Shown here: piece by piece, positions 27,214 through 35,668 of the stretch
Layout of the letters: the number at the start of each line of letters is the position of its first letter
How positions within the stretch are numbered: position 1 is the first letter of the stretch
Made by a program: the position numbers and the translations under genes
Notes under the pieces: model-generated
Database searches by the model: none
What the model saw: the letters and a program-made list of their open reading frames with translations, nothing else
Told to the model about the DNA's origin: nothing
Origin: Emticicia oligotrophica DSM 17448
GTDB lineage: Bacteria; Bacteroidota; Bacteroidia; Cytophagales; Spirosomataceae
Direction of reading: 5' to 3'
Length of the DNA stretch: 64,000 bases
NCBI RefSeq assembly: GCF_000263195.1
Contig: NC_018748.1
Coordinates: 2,170,001-2,234,000, forward strand

Positions 27214-27330
27214 CTGAATTTATTCAGTCTGCATCAATCAAAAATTAACCATTGTTCCTTCATTCATTGAATTTATTCAATGATAGGCGAATACCAAATG
27301 AAAAAGCCTTCTATAGAAGGCTTTTTCATT
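27214..27330. repeat. cluster of three hairpins between convergent genes, the last a bidirectional terminator
   Basis: Two palindromes share the core TGAATTTATTCA: CTGAATTTATTCAG at 27214-27227 and an 18-base palindrome at 27265-27282. They are followed by a 15-base-stem hairpin with loop TATA at 27297-27330 that has T-runs in both directions. The third should end both flanking transcripts; the first two have no obvious role. Confidence 0.7.
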
Positions 27331-27344
27331 TATTAATAATATGT

Positions 27345-28091
27345 TTAGTAATCTCCACCAGCACCGCCGCCGCCAAAACTTCCACCACCAAAATCAAAAC
27401 CGCCGCCGCTGCTATCACTACTACTTGACCATCCACCAGAAGAGCTTCCCCAGCCAGTGTAAGTAGTATAAGGAACAAATCCACCACCACGGTTACCACC
27501 ACCGCCACCTTTTTTAATCATAAAAGTGATGATGATAATAACAATTAAGAAAAAGACAATAGCAAAGACTACATCACCTGCATCACCTTCCTCTGATGTT
27601 TCAGCTTGAAATTCTCCTGAAAGATATTGAATGATTCTATCTGTAGCTTCATTAAGCCCTTGGAAATACCTCATTTCCTTGAAATTAGGCTTTATAATCT
27701 GTTCAATGATTCGTTTACTACGAGCGTCGGTTAAAGCACCTTCCGTGCCGTATCCAGTAGCTATAAAGATTTTTCTATCGCCCGGAGCCCAAAGTAAGAT
27801 GACACCATTGTTTTTATCTTTTTGTCCAATTCCCCATTCACGACCGAGTTTTACGGCATACTCGCTAATATCATAAGGTTGAACACTTTTGACGATTACA
27901 ATAACTACTTGTGTAGAAGTAGTATCGTTATAGTTTTTTAGTTTTTGTTCTAATTGGTCGATTTCTCCTTGACTTAAAAGTCCGCCCACCAAATCGTTTA
28001 CTAATCTTGGTGGATTAGGCTTTTGTGGAATATCTTGTGCAAAGGCAAAGCTTTGAATCAGAAGAAGAAATATGAAAAATCTGTTGAGCAT
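27345..28091 (-). CDS. TPM-domain (YgcG-like) membrane protein
   Basis: 248 residues: signal peptide (MLNRFFIFLLLIQSFAFAQ), a TPM domain (about residues 28-160; LVNDLVGGLLSQGEIDQLEQKL, STQVVIVIVKSVQPYDISEYAVKLGREWGIGQKDKNNGVILL), one transmembrane helix near 172-194 and a glycine/serine-rich tail ending GGSFGGGGAGGDY. The TPM domain was named for plant and bacterial repair or membrane proteins, and its biochemical role is unclear. It is the third gene of a LemA-TPM-TPM operon, an arrangement common across bacteria. Confidence 0.92.
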   Translation of the reverse strand: MLNRFFIFLLLIQSFAFAQDIPQKPNPPRLVNDLVGGLLSQGEIDQLEQKLKNYNDTTSTQVVIVIVKSVQPYDISEYAVKLGREWGIGQKDKNNGVILLWAPGDRKIFIATGYGTEGALTDARSKRIIEQIIKPNFKEMRYFQGLNEATDRIIQYLSGEFQAETSEEGDAGDVVFAIVFFLIVIIIITFMIKKGGGGGNRGGGFVPYTTYTGWGSSSGGWSSSSDSSGGGFDFGGGSFGGGGAGGDY

Positions 28092-28169
28092 TGAAAATGA
28101 ATTTACGATTTACATTAGCATTATATCGCAAAAGTTTGGGTAAATGGTATCTGAGGTGGATTAAGAAAA

Positions 28170-28604
28170 TTAAGGTATTTGGTCAGTTGAAATATCATCT
28201 GAGATTTCATTGACATCGTTTTTCTGATATGGGAAGTACTTTTTTAACTGAAAGCCCGCTTCTTTAATTCCCATTTGCAGGCCTCCGCTGTAATCGCCTT
28301 GAGCAAAATAAAGACGTAGTGTATCGCGTGTACTTTCCCAGAAATTGGGAGGCACGACGCGGTCAATACCAATATCGCCCAACACGGCAAACTTACGGTC
28401 GCCGTGGGCTAAATAAAACAAAACCGCATTTCGTTGGGCAGTCGAATCGAGGTGCAAATATTGAAATACTTGTTTGGCACGCTCAAGTGGGTCTTCTGCT
28501 GGACAACGCTCTTCAATGTGCACTTTTACTTCACCTGAAGTATTTAATTCGGCCTGCTTAATAGCGGCAATTATTTTTTCTTTTTCAACTTCTGAAAAAA
28601 GCAT
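28170..28604 (-). CDS. second TPM-domain protein, soluble
   Basis: The ATG at 28604 gives 144 residues starting MLFSEVEKEKIIAAIKQAELNTSGEVKVHIEE. The TPM pattern continues with RNAVLFYLAHGDRKFAVLGDIGIDRVVPPNFWE and GLQMGIKEAGFQLKKYFP. No signal peptide or membrane helix is seen, unlike its paralogue downstream. It lies between lemA and the membrane TPM gene and is probably co-expressed with them, forming a partly cytoplasmic, partly membrane-bound set. Confidence 0.9.
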   Translation of the reverse strand: MLFSEVEKEKIIAAIKQAELNTSGEVKVHIEERCPAEDPLERAKQVFQYLHLDSTAQRNAVLFYLAHGDRKFAVLGDIGIDRVVPPNFWESTRDTLRLYFAQGDYSGGLQMGIKEAGFQLKKYFPYQKNDVNEISDDISTDQIP

Positions 28605-28626
28605 CTTTATACTTTTATGGAATGAA

Positions 28627-28655
28627 GCAAAGACGTTGCAGAGCAACGTCTTTGC
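28627..28655. repeat. perfect 13-base hairpin between lemA and the soluble TPM gene
   Basis: GCAAAGACGTTGC at 28627-28639 and its exact complement at 28643-28655, with a three-base loop. There is no T-run on the minus strand, so it is more likely an mRNA-processing or partial-attenuation hairpin than a terminator. It could also be a short interspersed palindrome. Confidence 0.7.
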
Positions 28656-28676
28656 TAAATATCAATCATAAATAAA

Positions 28677-29258
28677 TTAGAATTTCACTGAAGGGGCAGC
28701 TTGGGCTGCATCAGAAGCTTGGAAGAATCCTTTCTCTGAGAAACCAAACATTTTAGCGAAAATAACAGTCGGGAATGATAATGCCGATGAGTTATAAACC
28801 TGTACAGCTCCGTTAAAGTCGTTGCGAGCTACCCCAATACGGTTTTCAGTACCTTCCAACTGTGATTGAAGCTCCAAAAAGTTTTGGTTTGCTTTTAAAT
28901 CAGGGTATTTCTCAACCGAAACCAAAAGGCGGCTTAATGCTCCGCTAAGTTGGTCTTGAGCTGCTTGGAATTTTTGGATATTTTCTGGAGTCAAATCATC
29001 AGCTTTGAGGTTTACCGCAGTTGCACTAGCACGTGCTTGAATAACAGCGGTAAGCGTACTTTTTTCGAAATCAGCGGCACCTTTTACGGTATTCACTAAG
29101 TTTGGAATCAAGTCTGAGCGGCGTTGATATTGTGTTTGCACGTTTGCCCATTTGCCTTTCACTTCTTGGTCTTTCCCAACCAAGCCGTTGTATGAGCTGC
29201 ATCCGTACATACCAAAGATTAGTAAAATACCAACGATGATGAGAGTGCTTTTGTTCAT
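28677..29258 (-). CDS. lemA: LemA family lipoprotein
   Basis: The ATG at 29258 gives 193 residues with a lipobox-like end to the first hydrophobic segment (LLIFGMYGC, Cys20). LemA signatures follow: KWANVQTQYQRRSDLIPNLVNTVKGAADFEKSTLTAV, KFQAAQDQLSGALSRLLVSVEKYPDLKANQNFLELQSQLEGTENRI, and NDFNGAVQVYN. LemA proteins are helical membrane-anchored proteins of unsettled function. First gene of the LemA-TPM-TPM operon. Confidence 0.93.
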   Translation of the reverse strand: MNKSTLIIVGILLIFGMYGCSSYNGLVGKDQEVKGKWANVQTQYQRRSDLIPNLVNTVKGAADFEKSTLTAVIQARASATAVNLKADDLTPENIQKFQAAQDQLSGALSRLLVSVEKYPDLKANQNFLELQSQLEGTENRIGVARNDFNGAVQVYNSSALSFPTVIFAKMFGFSEKGFFQASDAAQAAPSVKF

Positions 29259-29396
29259 TTTATTTTGTTCGTTTTGAAATTGGTTAAAATTTAGCTCAAA
29301 TGTAATGATTTGCAAATGATATGCAAGTACCTAATTATTATAAATGGACAAAAATATCAGCGAACGGATATTTTTGATGTTGATATTAATGATTTC

Positions 29397-30824
29397 TTAA
29401 GATTTTAGCCATTTTTTTACATCAATAATTGGATTAGGGTAATCTACACCTAAGTTTACATCAAAAGTTTTTTGTTCAGTTTTTGAGAGTAAACCCGCAA
29501 AATGTACTTTTTCGGCTGGTACTTTGCACAGTTCGGGTAGCCAAAGTTTTACATATTCGCCATCTTTATCATACATATCAGCTTGGCGACCAATATTAAA
29601 ATAGCGGTCTTCGCGTGGGTCATTGCCTACGCCCGCTACGTAATTCCAGTTACCCCAATTACTACAAACGTCATAGTCTATAAGTTGGCTTTCGAAATAA
29701 GCAGCTCCCCAAGTCCAGTCGATTCCTAAATCTTTGCTTAAAAAACATGCAACATTTTGACGGCCACGGTTCGACATAAAACCTGTAAGTTTTAATTCTT
29801 TCATGTTGGCATCAATGAATGGCACACCTGTTTCACCATTCTTCCATTTTTCGAAAACCTCCTGATTGCGTTTCCACTGCTTCATGAGGTCATTTTTTAC
29901 ACCACTTTGTTTGAAGATACGTGTCCCGAATTTCAAGGCAATAAAATGGAAGTAGTCACGCCAGATTAGTTCAAAAATAATCCAATAAGTAGATTCATTG
30001 GCTTCTACTTCTTTTTCATATTTCTTTACTTCCTCATAAATCGTACGCGGAGAAATGCAGCCTAAACTTAACCAAGCCGAAAATTTCGTTGAATAATCAC
30101 CACCAACAAGGCCATTTCGGGTTTCTTTATAGGTTTTCGGCAAATCTTTATCCCAGATGTATTCATCAAGTCTATAAAGGGCTGAGGTTTCGCCACCTCT
30201 AAAGGCAAGTACTGAGCGTTTATCAAATTTGGGTTTTTCGTAGCCAAGGCTTTCTAAAGTTGGCATTTCGCCTAAATCGACTGATTTATCAACTTTTGGA
30301 AGTGTTTTAGGGGCATCGAAAGTTCGACGAATCTTAGCCGAACGTTCAACTTTTTTCCTAAACTCTGTAAAAACATCGGGTAAGAAATTTATTTGAAATG
30401 GCAGGTCACGTGCATGATAAAGCGTTGCAATCCACACTAATTCGATTTCAATATTGAGTGGTTTGAGTTTTTTTGAAAGATTGGCTTCAATGATTGTTTC
30501 TTCTTGAGTAACTTCCTTGCTTGCGTAAACCGCTACGGCTTCATACTTTTCAGCTAACTGAGCTAAGATTTCTTCGGGCTTGCCTACTTTTACGATTAAA
30601 TTTGAGCCTATTTTTTGGAGATTATCGCGAAGGTTTTCAACCGCTTCAATCAAAAATTTCGCTCTGAATGTGCCTGTACGTTTAAAACCTAATGGAGTAT
30701 TAATAAATTGACGTTCGTCGAAAATATAAACAGGAATCACATTGCCGGCTTTGGTTGCTTGAATGAGAGCCTCATTATCGTGAAGTCTTAAATCGTTTCT
30801 GAACCAGAAAAGAATATTTTGCAT
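29397..30824 (-). CDS. DASH-type cryptochrome / deoxyribodipyrimidine photolyase
   Basis: 475 residues. The N-terminal photolyase alpha/beta domain begins ILFWFRNDLRLHDNEAL. The FAD-binding helical domain includes GDYSTKFSAWLSLGCISPRTIYEEV, WIIFELIWRDYFHFIALKFG, and NRGRQNVACFLSKDLGIDWTWGAAYFESQLIDYDVCSNWGNWNYVAGVGNDPRE, which is the Cry-DASH signature. It repairs UV-made cyclobutane pyrimidine dimers using blue light; Cry-DASH proteins prefer single-stranded DNA. No carotenoid or other photoprotection gene is adjacent. Confidence 0.94.
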   Translation of the reverse strand: MQNILFWFRNDLRLHDNEALIQATKAGNVIPVYIFDERQFINTPLGFKRTGTFRAKFLIEAVENLRDNLQKIGSNLIVKVGKPEEILAQLAEKYEAVAVYASKEVTQEETIIEANLSKKLKPLNIEIELVWIATLYHARDLPFQINFLPDVFTEFRKKVERSAKIRRTFDAPKTLPKVDKSVDLGEMPTLESLGYEKPKFDKRSVLAFRGGETSALYRLDEYIWDKDLPKTYKETRNGLVGGDYSTKFSAWLSLGCISPRTIYEEVKKYEKEVEANESTYWIIFELIWRDYFHFIALKFGTRIFKQSGVKNDLMKQWKRNQEVFEKWKNGETGVPFIDANMKELKLTGFMSNRGRQNVACFLSKDLGIDWTWGAAYFESQLIDYDVCSNWGNWNYVAGVGNDPREDRYFNIGRQADMYDKDGEYVKLWLPELCKVPAEKVHFAGLLSKTEQKTFDVNLGVDYPNPIIDVKKWLKS

Positions 30825-30918
30825 AAGAAAGATGTAGTCTGAATACTAAAAGTTTACTGATGCAAAAGTAACAGTTTTTCTTACGACTTTGTTTATATTC
30901 TATCAATTACAGATGTAA

Positions 30919-30948
30919 ATGAGGGTTTTACTACAATAAAACCCTCAT
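30919..30948. terminator. hairpin terminator after the uridine kinase gene
   Basis: A perfect 12-base stem (ATGAGGGTTTTA and complement) with a six-base loop, 20 bases beyond the uridine kinase stop on the minus strand. Confidence 0.65.
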
Positions 30949-30968
30949 TCAAAATATGTCCTAGTAGA

Positions 30969-31589
30969 TTAATTATTGAGTTTTCCTTTCAAAAACGATG
31001 TTAGAATGGCTAATCCTTTTTCGAAATGAGAATTGTTATTAATGATGATATCGGCATCGTATTTAGTTGGTTGGATGTATTTTTCGTAGGTTGGGGCTAC
31101 GTGGTTTTCCCAACGATAGAGAACATCGGCTAAATCATAGCCACGTTCATTGTTATCTCTGATAATACGACGTTTAATTTTGATGTGTTCGCGGGCATCA
31201 ATAAATACTTTCAAATCAAGCAGGTTTGATACTTCTTGTGAATGAAAAACGAAAATTCCCTCAACCACAATAATAGGAGCAGGCTTGAAGGTGAGGGTTC
31301 TTGGCACTACATTGGGATTATTGAAAACATATTCTTTGTGGTGTACGATTTCGCCATTTTTTAGATTGTTGATATGTTTCGCATAAAGCTCAAAATCAAT
31401 AGCTTCTGGAAGGTCGTAGTTTTCAATATTATTGTGGTCTTTTGGTACAAATTCTTTTGTACGATAATAATTATCTTGCGAAATCAGACAAACTTCATCT
31501 TCTGAGAATGCACCTAATAATTGATGTAAAAAATATGTTTTCCCCGACGCACTTCCGCCCGTAATTCCGACAATATATGGTTTTGTCAT
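30969..31589 (-). CDS. udk: uridine kinase
   Basis: The ATG at 31589 gives 206 residues with the P-loop GGSASGKTYFL near the N-terminus, LISQDNYYR, the substrate segment NYDLPEAIDFELYAKHINNL and VVEGIFVFHS. These match uridine/cytidine kinases, which phosphorylate uridine to UMP in pyrimidine salvage. A longer in-frame extension upstream starts from TTG and lacks family similarity. Standalone gene with its own terminator. Confidence 0.93.
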   Translation of the reverse strand: MTKPYIVGITGGSASGKTYFLHQLLGAFSEDEVCLISQDNYYRTKEFVPKDHNNIENYDLPEAIDFELYAKHINNLKNGEIVHHKEYVFNNPNVVPRTLTFKPAPIIVVEGIFVFHSQEVSNLLDLKVFIDAREHIKIKRRIIRDNNERGYDLADVLYRWENHVAPTYEKYIQPTKYDADIIINNNSHFEKGLAILTSFLKGKLNN

Positions 31590-31735
31590 TTTCTTATGCC
31601 TTGCTGCTGTAAAAATAATTTGATTGTTGATGTTGCCCAATGATACTACTTTGTGCAATTTTAGAACAAAATTAAGAAAAGCCTCACGAATGTTGGTAAA
31701 TTATTTTGAGAATTGCCCAAGAAATACGGTCCGTT

Positions 31736-32872
31736 ATGAAAAAAACATTTAGAAATTTAGTATTTGTATTCATTTGTATGATTGGTTTATATTTGATTTG
31801 GTCGAGTGTAGGTAAGGAAACACCGCTCAACTCAACGTATCAATTAGATGCCATCGAAAGCTTTGGAGATTCTACTAATCAAAAAAATGTTTTAGGCGTT
31901 CAAGCATTTATGACTCCAACAGACTATGCTTCGGAAGAAAATTTTAAAAATAAACTGTCATTCTATTTATCAGAAGCTCAGAAAAAGGGGTATCTGATTC
32001 CCCAAAAAACCATTGTGGTGTTTCCAGAGTATATCGGCACTTTTTTAGTGGTAGCCCACGAAAAAACAAGTCTTTATGAAGCTAAAAACTTGGAAGAAGG
32101 CTTACAAACAATGGTTTTGAGTAATGTTGGGCAATTCACAAAAACTATTTTGGATGCTCCAAAAGAAGTAAAAGATAAAGTAAAATATGCAGTTTTTGCC
32201 ATGAAAGCTCAAGAAATGGCAAAAATCTACCAAAAAACGTTTGCAGAGCTCGCACAAAAGTTTCAAACAACAATCGTTGCGGGTTCTATTCTTTTGCCAA
32301 ATCCAGTGGTTGAAAATGGTATCTTAAAAACAGGAAAAGGTTTACTTTATAACACATCAGTTGTGTTTGAAGCCAATGGAAAATTAAATAAAAATCTAAT
32401 AAAAAAAGCATTTCCAACGGCCGATGAATTATCGTTTGTCTGCCCAGCGAAACCAGAAGCAATTCCTGTATTTGAAACTTCTGTTGGCAAAATGGGTGTG
32501 TTGGTCTGTGCTGATGCGTGGTTTGCAGAATCGTATAAAGTTTTGAAGCAAAAAGGGATAGATTTTATTATTACGCCATCTTATTCGAATGGTTTTGGTA
32601 ATTGGAATAAGAAATGGACTGGTTATTCGGGAGCAGAAACACCCGCTGATGCCATTGAAAGTATAGGAAAGATAACGTTAGGCGAAGCATGGGTAAAACA
32701 TGCAATGGCTGAAAGAGCAAGGAAAGAAGCAGGAGTAAAAAGAGGAATGAATGTATTTCTGCAAGGAAATTTGTGGGATTTGGGGGCAGATGGCTCAACG
32801 ATTGTATTAGATGATTCGGCAAAAACTACCCCATATATCAGTAAAGCAGCTTTGATTAACCTTTGGCTTTGA
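31736..32872 (+). CDS. membrane-anchored carbon-nitrogen hydrolase (nitrilase superfamily)
   Basis: The ATG at 31736 gives 378 residues with an N-terminal membrane segment (RNLVFVFICMIGLYLIW). The catalytic triad of the nitrilase fold can be traced: Glu in VFPEYIGTF, Lys in NLIKKAFPT and Cys in MGVLVCADAWF, followed by GIDFIITPSYSNG. The family cleaves amides or nitriles or transfers acyl groups. The anchor places the domain outside the cytoplasmic membrane. It is not long enough, and has too few helices, to be apolipoprotein N-acyltransferase. Substrate unknown. Confidence 0.85.
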   Translation: MKKTFRNLVFVFICMIGLYLIWSSVGKETPLNSTYQLDAIESFGDSTNQKNVLGVQAFMTPTDYASEENFKNKLSFYLSEAQKKGYLIPQKTIVVFPEYIGTFLVVAHEKTSLYEAKNLEEGLQTMVLSNVGQFTKTILDAPKEVKDKVKYAVFAMKAQEMAKIYQKTFAELAQKFQTTIVAGSILLPNPVVENGILKTGKGLLYNTSVVFEANGKLNKNLIKKAFPTADELSFVCPAKPEAIPVFETSVGKMGVLVCADAWFAESYKVLKQKGIDFIITPSYSNGFGNWNKKWTGYSGAETPADAIESIGKITLGEAWVKHAMAERARKEAGVKRGMNVFLQGNLWDLGADGSTIVLDDSAKTTPYISKAALINLWL

Positions 32873-32876
32873 TTTT

Positions 32877-32907
32877 TATAGCCTGATAGACACGCTATCA
32901 GGCTATA
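32877..32907. terminator. bidirectional terminator
   Basis: A perfect 13-base stem (TATAGCCTGATAG and complement) with a five-base loop between the convergent nitrilase-like and GH20 genes. Confidence 0.8.
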
Positions 32908-32915
32908 AATTTAAA

Positions 32916-34811
32916 TTATTTATCAGGCATTCGGTAAGTTTTCACAAACTCTTTGCCTACTTGCTGTCCATTTCTGAAAACTGCTGCTCTTACAGTAGTT
33001 AGTTTATTAAAGGTTTGCGGAAGAAAAACTGGCGAATTAGCCGTTGGTTTTGAAAAATCGAGTGAATAATGCACTTGAGCGTCATTGATATTCGCTTCAA
33101 GTTTTACCTCCACTGTTTTATTGGCTTTGTTTGGTGTAGAAGTTTCTTTCACATCAAATATACTCTTGGCATAATTGACATTCATTACTTCTAAACGTTT
33201 GAAGTGCTTCTCAACTCTACGACTGAAATCAGCGAAATTTTTGTTGATAGAAGGTGTCCAAGCTACTTCTGCCAATGCCGATGCACGTGGGAAAGTCATA
33301 TATTCAGCTTGTTCTGGAGTAGCTACATATTCTGTCCAAAGGTTTACTTGTGCACCTAAAATATGCTTTGCTTCTTCAGGGGTTAGTTCAGTTGGAACTG
33401 GCTCATAGGAATATACCTTTTCTAATGGCAAGAAACCACCAATTGCTAAAGGCTCAGTGATGGGGTGCGATTGATAATAGTCGATATAAACGTATGAGTT
33501 TGGAGTCATCACTACATCATGCTTTTGCTTAGCTGCTTCAATACCTCCCTGAACTCCTCTCCACGACATTACCGTAGCATTTGGCGAAAGCCCTCCTTCT
33601 AAAATTTCATCCCAGCCCATTAGTTTACGTCCTTTCGATGTTAAGAATTTATCAATTCTTTTGATGAAAAAGCTTTGGAGTTCGTGTTCGTCTTTCAAAC
33701 CTTGTGCTTTCATTAAATCTTGACAGAATGCACTTCTTTGCCAAGTAATTTTAGGGCATTCATCGCCGCCAATATGAATATATTTGCTCGGGAAAATATC
33801 CATTACCTCCGTCAAAACATCTTCAAGGAAAGTGAATGTTTTTTCGGTTGGACAATAAACGTCTTCAATGACTCCCCAAATCTTAGCTACACCGTAAGGG
33901 CCTCCCGAACAACCTAATTCTGGATAAGCCGCCAAAGCTGCTAAAGCATGCCCAGGCATTTCGATTTCTGGAACAACCGTGATAAATCTATCTTGGGCGT
34001 ATTTTACTAAATCTCTCAGCTCATTTTGTGTATAAAAGCCGCTATGTTCTTTTCCATCAAATTTTAAAGGCTGATTATAAGACATTTTCCCTTCAACAGT
34101 TTCGCTGCGAGTAGAACCAATTTGGGTCAGACGTGGGTACTTCATAATTTCAATTCTCCAACCTTGGTCCTCGGTTAAATGTAGGTGTAAGACATTCATC
34201 TTATGCATGGCCAATAGGTCAATGGTTTTCTTTATAAAAGAAATAGGCATAAAATGGCGGCCGACATCTAGCATAAAGCCACGATGCTGAAAACGTGGCT
34301 TGTCAACAACGCTCACACATGGAATGGTTAGTTGTAAACCAGCGATTTTAGAGGTGCTATAAATTTCGGCAGGAAGTAGTTGAAATAGCGTTTGTAAGGC
34401 ATAAAAATAGCCTTGGGCTGCACTCGCTGTAATCTTTACAAAATTAGGCTCAACCAAAAGCTCATAAGCATCCTCAGGCATTGCACGGGTTGATTTTACA
34501 AACACAATGGCATTTGTAAATGCTGTTGTTTGAATTTGCTTTTTGGTTTTTGGGGCCACTTTGGTGGCTTTGGGCAACGATACTTCCGTAGAGAGCTCAA
34601 GGCCAGTAGTAGTGGCTATTTGGCTCGAAAGAAGTTTAGCAACAGCGGCAGTAGGAGCATCGTTGGTTTGTAAGATGATACGAGTTTCACTACTGATTGC
34701 GAATGTTCCGCTTCGAGCAATAAGTGTATCAGGCTGAGGGATAATACTATAGGTATTTTGTCCCCAAGCTGTCGATGCCAAACACAAGAATACAAAAAGT
34801 ATTTGTTTCAT
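32916..34811 (-). CDS. glycoside hydrolase family 20 beta-N-acetylhexosaminidase
   Basis: 631 residues with a signal peptide (MKQILFVFLCLASTAWGQ). A GH20 non-catalytic domain precedes the barrel, which starts at RFQHRGFMLDVGRHFMP and includes MNVLHLHLTEDQGWRIEI and the catalytic pair in HIGGDECPK (adjacent Asp-Glu). The C-terminus carries a chitobiase-like domain (EANINDAQVHYSLDFSKPTANSPVF). The enzyme removes terminal GlcNAc or GalNAc, for example from chitin oligomers. No other chitin genes are nearby. Confidence 0.95.
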   Translation of the reverse strand: MKQILFVFLCLASTAWGQNTYSIIPQPDTLIARSGTFAISSETRIILQTNDAPTAAVAKLLSSQIATTTGLELSTEVSLPKATKVAPKTKKQIQTTAFTNAIVFVKSTRAMPEDAYELLVEPNFVKITASAAQGYFYALQTLFQLLPAEIYSTSKIAGLQLTIPCVSVVDKPRFQHRGFMLDVGRHFMPISFIKKTIDLLAMHKMNVLHLHLTEDQGWRIEIMKYPRLTQIGSTRSETVEGKMSYNQPLKFDGKEHSGFYTQNELRDLVKYAQDRFITVVPEIEMPGHALAALAAYPELGCSGGPYGVAKIWGVIEDVYCPTEKTFTFLEDVLTEVMDIFPSKYIHIGGDECPKITWQRSAFCQDLMKAQGLKDEHELQSFFIKRIDKFLTSKGRKLMGWDEILEGGLSPNATVMSWRGVQGGIEAAKQKHDVVMTPNSYVYIDYYQSHPITEPLAIGGFLPLEKVYSYEPVPTELTPEEAKHILGAQVNLWTEYVATPEQAEYMTFPRASALAEVAWTPSINKNFADFSRRVEKHFKRLEVMNVNYAKSIFDVKETSTPNKANKTVEVKLEANINDAQVHYSLDFSKPTANSPVFLPQTFNKLTTVRAAVFRNGQQVGKEFVKTYRMPDK

Positions 34812-34857
34812 GTTTGATGAAATTTAGAAGGAAAAATAAATGAAAATAAGGGAATGA

Positions 34858-35571
34858 TTAAAAACCATATAAAGATAAGAATAAGGCTGCTAAAGCCCCA
34901 CCTACAATTGGGCCAACTACCGGAACCCAAGCATATCCCCAGTCGCTTGTACCTTTACCCGAAATTGGTAAAACAGCATGGGCTATTCGAGGGCCTAAAT
35001 CACGAGCTGGGTTGATAGCATAACCAGTCGGGCCGCCAAGTGATAAGCCAATTGCCCAAACCAACATTCCAACTAAATAAGGACCAAAACCATTAGGTAA
35101 ATTAGCAGTAAATGAACCAGATACAACAATTAAAATGATGGTTCCGACAATTTCTGAGATTAAATTTCCTGTGGTGTTTCTGATGGCAGGAGCTGTGGCA
35201 AAAACGCCAAGCTTAAGCCCTTTGTCTTCGGTTACCGCCCAATGAGGTAAATATACTAACCAAACGAGCGTTGCTCCTAAAAAGGCACCAATGAGTTGGG
35301 CTGTAATAAATGGAGCAACATTAGACCAGTCGCCCGATTTTACGGCCATGGCTACCGTAACAGCAGGATTGAGATGGGCATCGGCACTGCCGAATTTTTG
35401 GGCTACAAAAATGCCACACATAACGGCAAAAGCCCAAGCCGCTGTAATTACTATCCAGCCACCGTTTTCGCCTTTTGAGCCTTTTAATAGAACATTGGCT
35501 ACTACGCCATCACCGAGTAAGATAAGTACGAGTGTTCCCAGAAGTTCACCAAGAAATTGAGAAGTTTGCAT
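34858..35571 (-). CDS. aquaporin / glycerol facilitator (MIP family)
   Basis: 237 residues, six predicted membrane helices and both NPA half-helices: DAHLNPAVTVAMA and GYAINPARDLGPRI. The Asp right after the second NPAR is the mark of glycerol facilitators (GlpF type) rather than pure water channels. Passive uptake of glycerol or small polyols is likely. No glycerol kinase or dehydrogenase gene is adjacent. It ends 46 bases from the start of the GH20 gene on the same strand. Confidence 0.93.
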   Translation of the reverse strand: MQTSQFLGELLGTLVLILLGDGVVANVLLKGSKGENGGWIVITAAWAFAVMCGIFVAQKFGSADAHLNPAVTVAMAVKSGDWSNVAPFITAQLIGAFLGATLVWLVYLPHWAVTEDKGLKLGVFATAPAIRNTTGNLISEIVGTIILIVVSGSFTANLPNGFGPYLVGMLVWAIGLSLGGPTGYAINPARDLGPRIAHAVLPISGKGTSDWGYAWVPVVGPIVGGALAALFLSLYGF

Positions 35572-35620
35572 TTAGGTTTTGATTATTTTAGGGTTGAAAA
35601 TGTTTGGCAAGTTAATTTAT

Positions 35621-35651
35621 TTTGACAGAACACACAATAGGTTTAACTTTG
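35621..35651 (+). promoter_or_regulatory. Bacteroidota-type promoter of purB
   Basis: TTTG at 35621-35624, a 19-base spacer and TAACTTTG at 35644-35651 match the -33/-7 consensus exactly. The expected start near 35658 leaves a leader of only about ten bases before the ATG at 35669. Confidence 0.85.
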
Positions 35652-35668
35652 TGCTTTAATAAACACTT

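Noticed and set aside
27214-27282. Paired TGAATTTATTCA palindromes as operators
   Set aside because: They lie between the 3' ends of convergent genes, where no promoter is expected.
32571-32822. Leucine/proline/serine-rich frame opposite the nitrilase-like gene
   Set aside because: Shadow frame; the opposite strand holds the conserved catalytic domain.
31736-32872. Nitrilase-fold protein as apolipoprotein N-acyltransferase
   Set aside because: Only one membrane segment is present, whereas that enzyme has a multi-helix membrane domain.
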